The translations under genes and the position numbers were made by a program. A model generated the notes under the pieces. That model did not search any database. It was not told where the DNA came from and saw nothing but the letters and a program-made list of their open reading frames with translations. From contig NZ_AP025343.1 of the NCBI RefSeq assembly GCF_021654775.1, positions 3,687,501 to 3,751,500 on the forward strand: a stretch of DNA of 64,000 nt. The letters run 5' to 3'. Origin of the DNA: Paenibacillus azoreducens (GTDB taxonomy: Bacteria; Bacillota; Bacilli; Paenibacillales; Paenibacillaceae). Positions 61,647 to 64,000 of this stretch are shown in pieces. Numbering within the stretch: the first letter of the stretch is position 1; each line of letters begins with the position of its first letter.

Positions 61647-62549
61647 ATGGTTGATATAGTTCAAATTGTATTCATGATCCCTATTAGTTTAAGAGAAAGA
61701 CTTTGTATCGAACCAGGAACTACACTTGAATATGAGGAGTTCGAGTCAGGTGGACGCAAGCGTGTTAGGATAAATTTAATCCAAAAAAAACATCTTCCAT
61801 TCCAAGATATTTATCGGGTTTCAGCAAATGGCCAAATCACGATTCCAAAACATGTAATTGCCTATCTAGGCATTCAAAATAAGGATGAACTAGATATTGA
61901 GCTTTATGGTAATGATTTAACTCTTATCAGAGGATACCTTTTTCAATTCAAAGAAATAATTGAATCCAAAAGAAAAGGTTTCTTCACGAATAGTAGTTTG
62001 GATCTTCTGTCAGTTGTTTTCCATCAAGAACCCGATCAAGAGAATGAACGGACTTTATTTGTAGATAACGCAACGTGCTTAGAATTAAGACATCTATATT
62101 TCAAAATAAAATCTAAGTTTGACCCAAACAATCCAAATTGGTGGGTACTAATTCCAGAGAATCCAGCAGGGAGTTTTAAAGATAAGGGGATTTCAATTCA
62201 TTATTCAACAGAATCAGAAACTTTAATAATCCAGAAATTCAGTTTTGAATCTTTACCAGATCAGGTAGCTAATCTTTGCCGAGAGCGAATTCCTTTTACA
62301 ATACATAAATCAACGATAACCTACGGGAACGATAATTACCAACACGATGAGGAACTTCCGTTATCATCCGAGAAAATCGCAGCCATATTTCATAGATACG
62401 GGCATGAATTTGGAGACTATTTTTCCGAAAATGGATATACGGTATCTACTGTGAAGTTATATACTGACGATCTAGTAGTTATTGAGCAACGAGATTCAGT
62501 TATAGTTCGTTTTTGGCCAGCCAATAAGAATATCGGTAAAAAGATATAA
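61647..62549 (+). CDS. Protein with two AbrB/SpoVT-like segments and a novel C-terminal part
   Basis: 300 residues from ATG 61647 behind GGGGGGG; the same frame is open upstream but that part lies in the mobile element. Residues about 5-50 (IVFMIPISLRERLCIEPGTT) and 55-100 (YRVSANGQITIPKHVIAYLG, IQNKDELDIELYGNDLTLIR) both follow the swapped-hairpin AbrB pattern, the second being the clearer (xANGxITIPKxxxxxLGI). The remaining 200 residues (ELRHLYFKIKSKFDPNNPNW...) are not recognised. AbrB-fold proteins bind DNA as dimers and regulate transition-state genes or act as antitoxins. No toxin gene is adjacent. Confidence 0.65.
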   Translation: MVDIVQIVFMIPISLRERLCIEPGTTLEYEEFESGGRKRVRINLIQKKHLPFQDIYRVSANGQITIPKHVIAYLGIQNKDELDIELYGNDLTLIRGYLFQFKEIIESKRKGFFTNSSLDLLSVVFHQEPDQENERTLFVDNATCLELRHLYFKIKSKFDPNNPNWWVLIPENPAGSFKDKGISIHYSTESETLIIQKFSFESLPDQVANLCRERIPFTIHKSTITYGNDNYQHDEELPLSSEKIAAIFHRYGHEFGDYFSENGYTVSTVKLYTDDLVVIEQRDSVIVRFWPANKNIGKKI

Positions 62550-62620
62550 TGTGTTCACTTTTGTGTCAGCAGACATTTGTGTGGTATCAATACGATATAT
62601 GTTCTTGTCGCCTCTAAAAG

Positions 62621-62658
62621 AAAAGTCGGTTTTCCTGTGCTAAGGATTACCGACTTTT
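62621..62658 (+). terminator. Terminator after the AbrB-like gene
   Basis: AAAAGTCGGT / ACCGACTTTT stem with inner TCCT/AGGA, followed by TTGG; 72 bases past the stop. Confidence 0.8.
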
Positions 62659-62771
62659 TGGTTTTGGTATTCAGCTATTTACCTTTTTAGTAGAATGGGG
62701 CATCCTGTCCGTATCATTTTATATCTCTTAATCATAGATTACAGTATCTCATATAAAGGAGTTGATAAAAA

Positions 62772-63182
62772 ATGGCACAAATTCTAGCTTATAACGTAAG
62801 CGAGCCAACACGGGTTACCGATGGTGCTGCGATTCCGATTCCACTTACTCCGGCGGGTGTAGGAATTGCCGAATTCAACTTAGTAATTCCGAGCGTCCCC
62901 AACTTTGTAGAGTTGAAAGCGATGGTAGGTATTCGCGGAGATTTTAACACAGGCAGTCTATTATTCCGGATTTTCCGTGATGGTCAAGTTATATTCTACG
63001 CACGGGAAGGCTTCGAATCCGCGGGCTCCGAACAATTTTATTTGGTTCCCATTCAAATGGTCGATCCTAATGTAACCCCGGGTGCTCACGCCTATACGCT
63101 GTCAGTTGAGAATTTAACGGCTGGTACCACCGCAACAGTTATTGGCCCGATTGTTTTCAGCGGATTGGCCGTATCTCCTTAA
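62772..63182 (+). CDS. Beta-rich protein of unknown function (exosporium/surface-like)
   Basis: 136 residues from ATG 62772, behind AAAGGAGTTGATAAAAA. Rich in Thr, Val, Ile and Pro with alternating strands (GVGIAEFNLVIPSVPNFVEL; LLFRIFRDGQVIFYAREGFE; GAHAYTLSVENLTAGTTATV). No signal peptide or membrane helix. The jelly-roll-like pattern is reminiscent of small spore-surface proteins or the C-terminal domains of exosporium filaments, but I cannot name the family. Own promoter region and terminator. Confidence 0.6.
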   Translation: MAQILAYNVSEPTRVTDGAAIPIPLTPAGVGIAEFNLVIPSVPNFVELKAMVGIRGDFNTGSLLFRIFRDGQVIFYAREGFESAGSEQFYLVPIQMVDPNVTPGAHAYTLSVENLTAGTTATVIGPIVFSGLAVSP

Positions 63183-63266
63183 TCTATCCACATCATCCGT
63201 CGAATCGATTGAAAAAAGAGAAAATGGCCTTTCATTGTTAACGAGTACGAAAGTTGAACGAAACGA

Positions 63267-63300
63267 GGAGCAGTTTTCGAAAGAGGCTGCTCCATTTTTT
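63267..63300 (+). terminator. Terminator after the beta-rich protein gene
   Basis: GGAGCAG / CTGCTCC stem with a 13-base loop, then A and a run of six T. Confidence 0.85.
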
Positions 63301-63400
63301 GATTTCCCTTGGTAACGTATGCTAGTCGCTATCGTGCATCCCCCTGGCCACAGCCGATGTCGCATATTTTCAATCGGTCAATTCTGAAAGACTCATTAGT

Positions 63401-63754
63401 TTATTTCGGTATTGATTCTCGGAGGCTCTTAGGAAGATTTTTGACAACCAAATCATAAGAGTGGTCAATCATATCAAAGACATCTGACTCTGCCAGAGAA
63501 CCGTCCACTATAATTGTATTCCAGTGTTCTTTGTTCATGTGGTAACCTGGTCGAACGGCCTCATGCTGTTCTCTCAAATTTTCGGCAATCACCGGGTCGC
63601 ATTTTAGGTTTAAGTATAAATAATTCCCTTTACTATCAAAAATAAGGGCGAACATTTTACCTGCAATTTTGAACACCAATGGATCGGGTCCGAAGGGATA
63701 ATCCTTAGTCGCCCCTTTCTTCTTTAAACAGTATTCAATGATATTATTCTTCAA
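63401..63754 (-). CDS. MmcQ/YjbR family protein
   Basis: 117 residues from TTG 63754 (LKNNIIEYCLKKKGATKDYP) with AAGGAGATGTAGTGAT upstream. The double-wing CyaY-like YjbR fold pattern is clear: KDYPFGPDPLVFKIAGKMFA, LYLNLKCDPVIAENLREQHE, VRPGYHMNKEHWNTIIVDGS, LVVKNLPKSLR. Implicated in DNA binding by structure; cellular role unclear. A 41-bp palindrome lies about 45-85 bp before the start. It is next to a broken ABC-F gene. Confidence 0.88.
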   Translation of the reverse strand: MKNNIIEYCLKKKGATKDYPFGPDPLVFKIAGKMFALIFDSKGNYLYLNLKCDPVIAENLREQHEAVRPGYHMNKEHWNTIIVDGSLAESDVFDMIDHSYDLVVKNLPKSLRESIPK

Positions 63755-63799
63755 ATCACTACATCTCCTTGGCCGATTAATAAAATTTGCCATGGTTAA

Positions 63800-63840
63800 G
63801 GATACATGTTTGTCCAAGGCTTGGACAAGAACATGTATCC
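63800..63840. repeat. 41-bp near-perfect palindrome
   Basis: GGATACATGT ... ACATGTATCC arms enclose TGTCCAAG-G-CTTGGACA, a perfect 8-1-8 core; only a two-base length difference separates the halves. No T run. It could be an operator for the YjbR gene, a leftover regulatory leader or a terminator-like structure. Confidence 0.55.
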
Positions 63841-63841
63841 C

Positions 63842-64000
63842 CAATATCCTATTTAAGCGAACCTTTCGATAACCATGATATTTTGCCAATCCTTCATCAA
63901 TCATCGACTTCAATGATCAGATTAACGGTACGGTTCAGAAATTGCCTGTCATGGGAAGACATCAGAACCGTTCCGGGATATTCGCTCAGGTAGTTCTCCA
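63842..64000 (-). pseudogene. ABC-F ATPase fragment, frameshifted, cut by window edge
   Basis: Reading left from the window end, ENYLSEYPGTVLMSSHDRQF LNRTVNLIIEVDD then stop at 63897. This is the post-Walker-B SHDR region of ABC-F (ribosome-protection/translation factor) proteins, which normally continues as a GxLxKYxGNY linker. One base shift at the stop restores EGLAKYHGYRKV, so the gene has a frameshift and the sequence decays beyond it. The rest lies outside the window. Confidence 0.6.

Noticed and set aside
1..64000. CRISPR arrays, tRNA or rRNA genes, prophage or large integrative element
   Set aside because: No regularly spaced repeats, cloverleaf-like or rRNA sequence, phage structural genes or integrase were recognised by eye; a dedicated scan would be needed to exclude tRNAs fully.

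Overview
The window looks like a chromosomal segment from a spore-forming, facultatively anaerobic Gram-positive bacterium, most likely Paenibacillaceae. Evidence: strong AGGAGG-type ribosome sites, frequent GTG/TTG starts, a narGHJI-nreABC-narK-moaA-ywiC nitrate respiration block of Firmicutes type, an S-layer-homology relic, an AbrB/SpoVT-like protein, and many small regulator-plus-target pairs. No rRNA, tRNA or CRISPR array was recognised, so the taxonomic call rests on gene content only.

Layout. 1-20 kb is an accessory patchwork: a cut MFS exporter, a VOC protein opposite a WYL regulator, an amino-acid permease, a TetR/MMPL exporter pair, tandem DUF1259 proteins, a GMC oxidoreductase, a secreted helical protein, several decayed genes (three acetyltransferase relics, a frameshifted SLH protein, a TnpB lacking its catalytic C-terminus), a DinB protein, a second WYL regulator opposite a GyrI-like protein, and a MerR/paired-SMR exporter operon. 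20-23.5 kb holds a short UvrA paralogue and an ArsR/AHSA1 pair. 23.8-36 kb, all on the minus strand, is the nitrate respiration island: narGHJI (membrane nitrate reductase), nreABC (nitrate/oxygen sensing two-component system), a NarK transporter fused to a PAS domain, moaA (molybdenum cofactor) and ywiC. 36.3-43 kb carries an oleate hydratase and a six-gene metN-metI-luxS-SDR-metQ-mtnN operon joining methionine import to S-adenosylhomocysteine recycling. 43.3-49.1 kb is a five-gene peptide/nickel-type ABC importer divergent from a SAM-dependent methyltransferase, with a perfect Zur box between them. 49.3-64 kb holds a membrane serine protease with a zinc-ribbon/FxLYD neighbour, a stand-alone aroC with a LysR regulator, an Asp-box beta-propeller protein, a membrane-anchored double DJ-1 protein, a macrolide-type glycosyltransferase, an extra murE, small proteins, a 239-bp MITE-like element next to a double AbrB-fold protein, a YjbR protein and a broken ABC-F gene at the edge.

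The strongest leads are the Zur-controlled methyltransferase/importer locus, the NarK-PAS fusion with paired AGGGAA/TTCCCT dyads near nar promoters, the luxS-SDR insertion in the methionine operon, and a 16-bp operator shared by the two WYL regulator loci.
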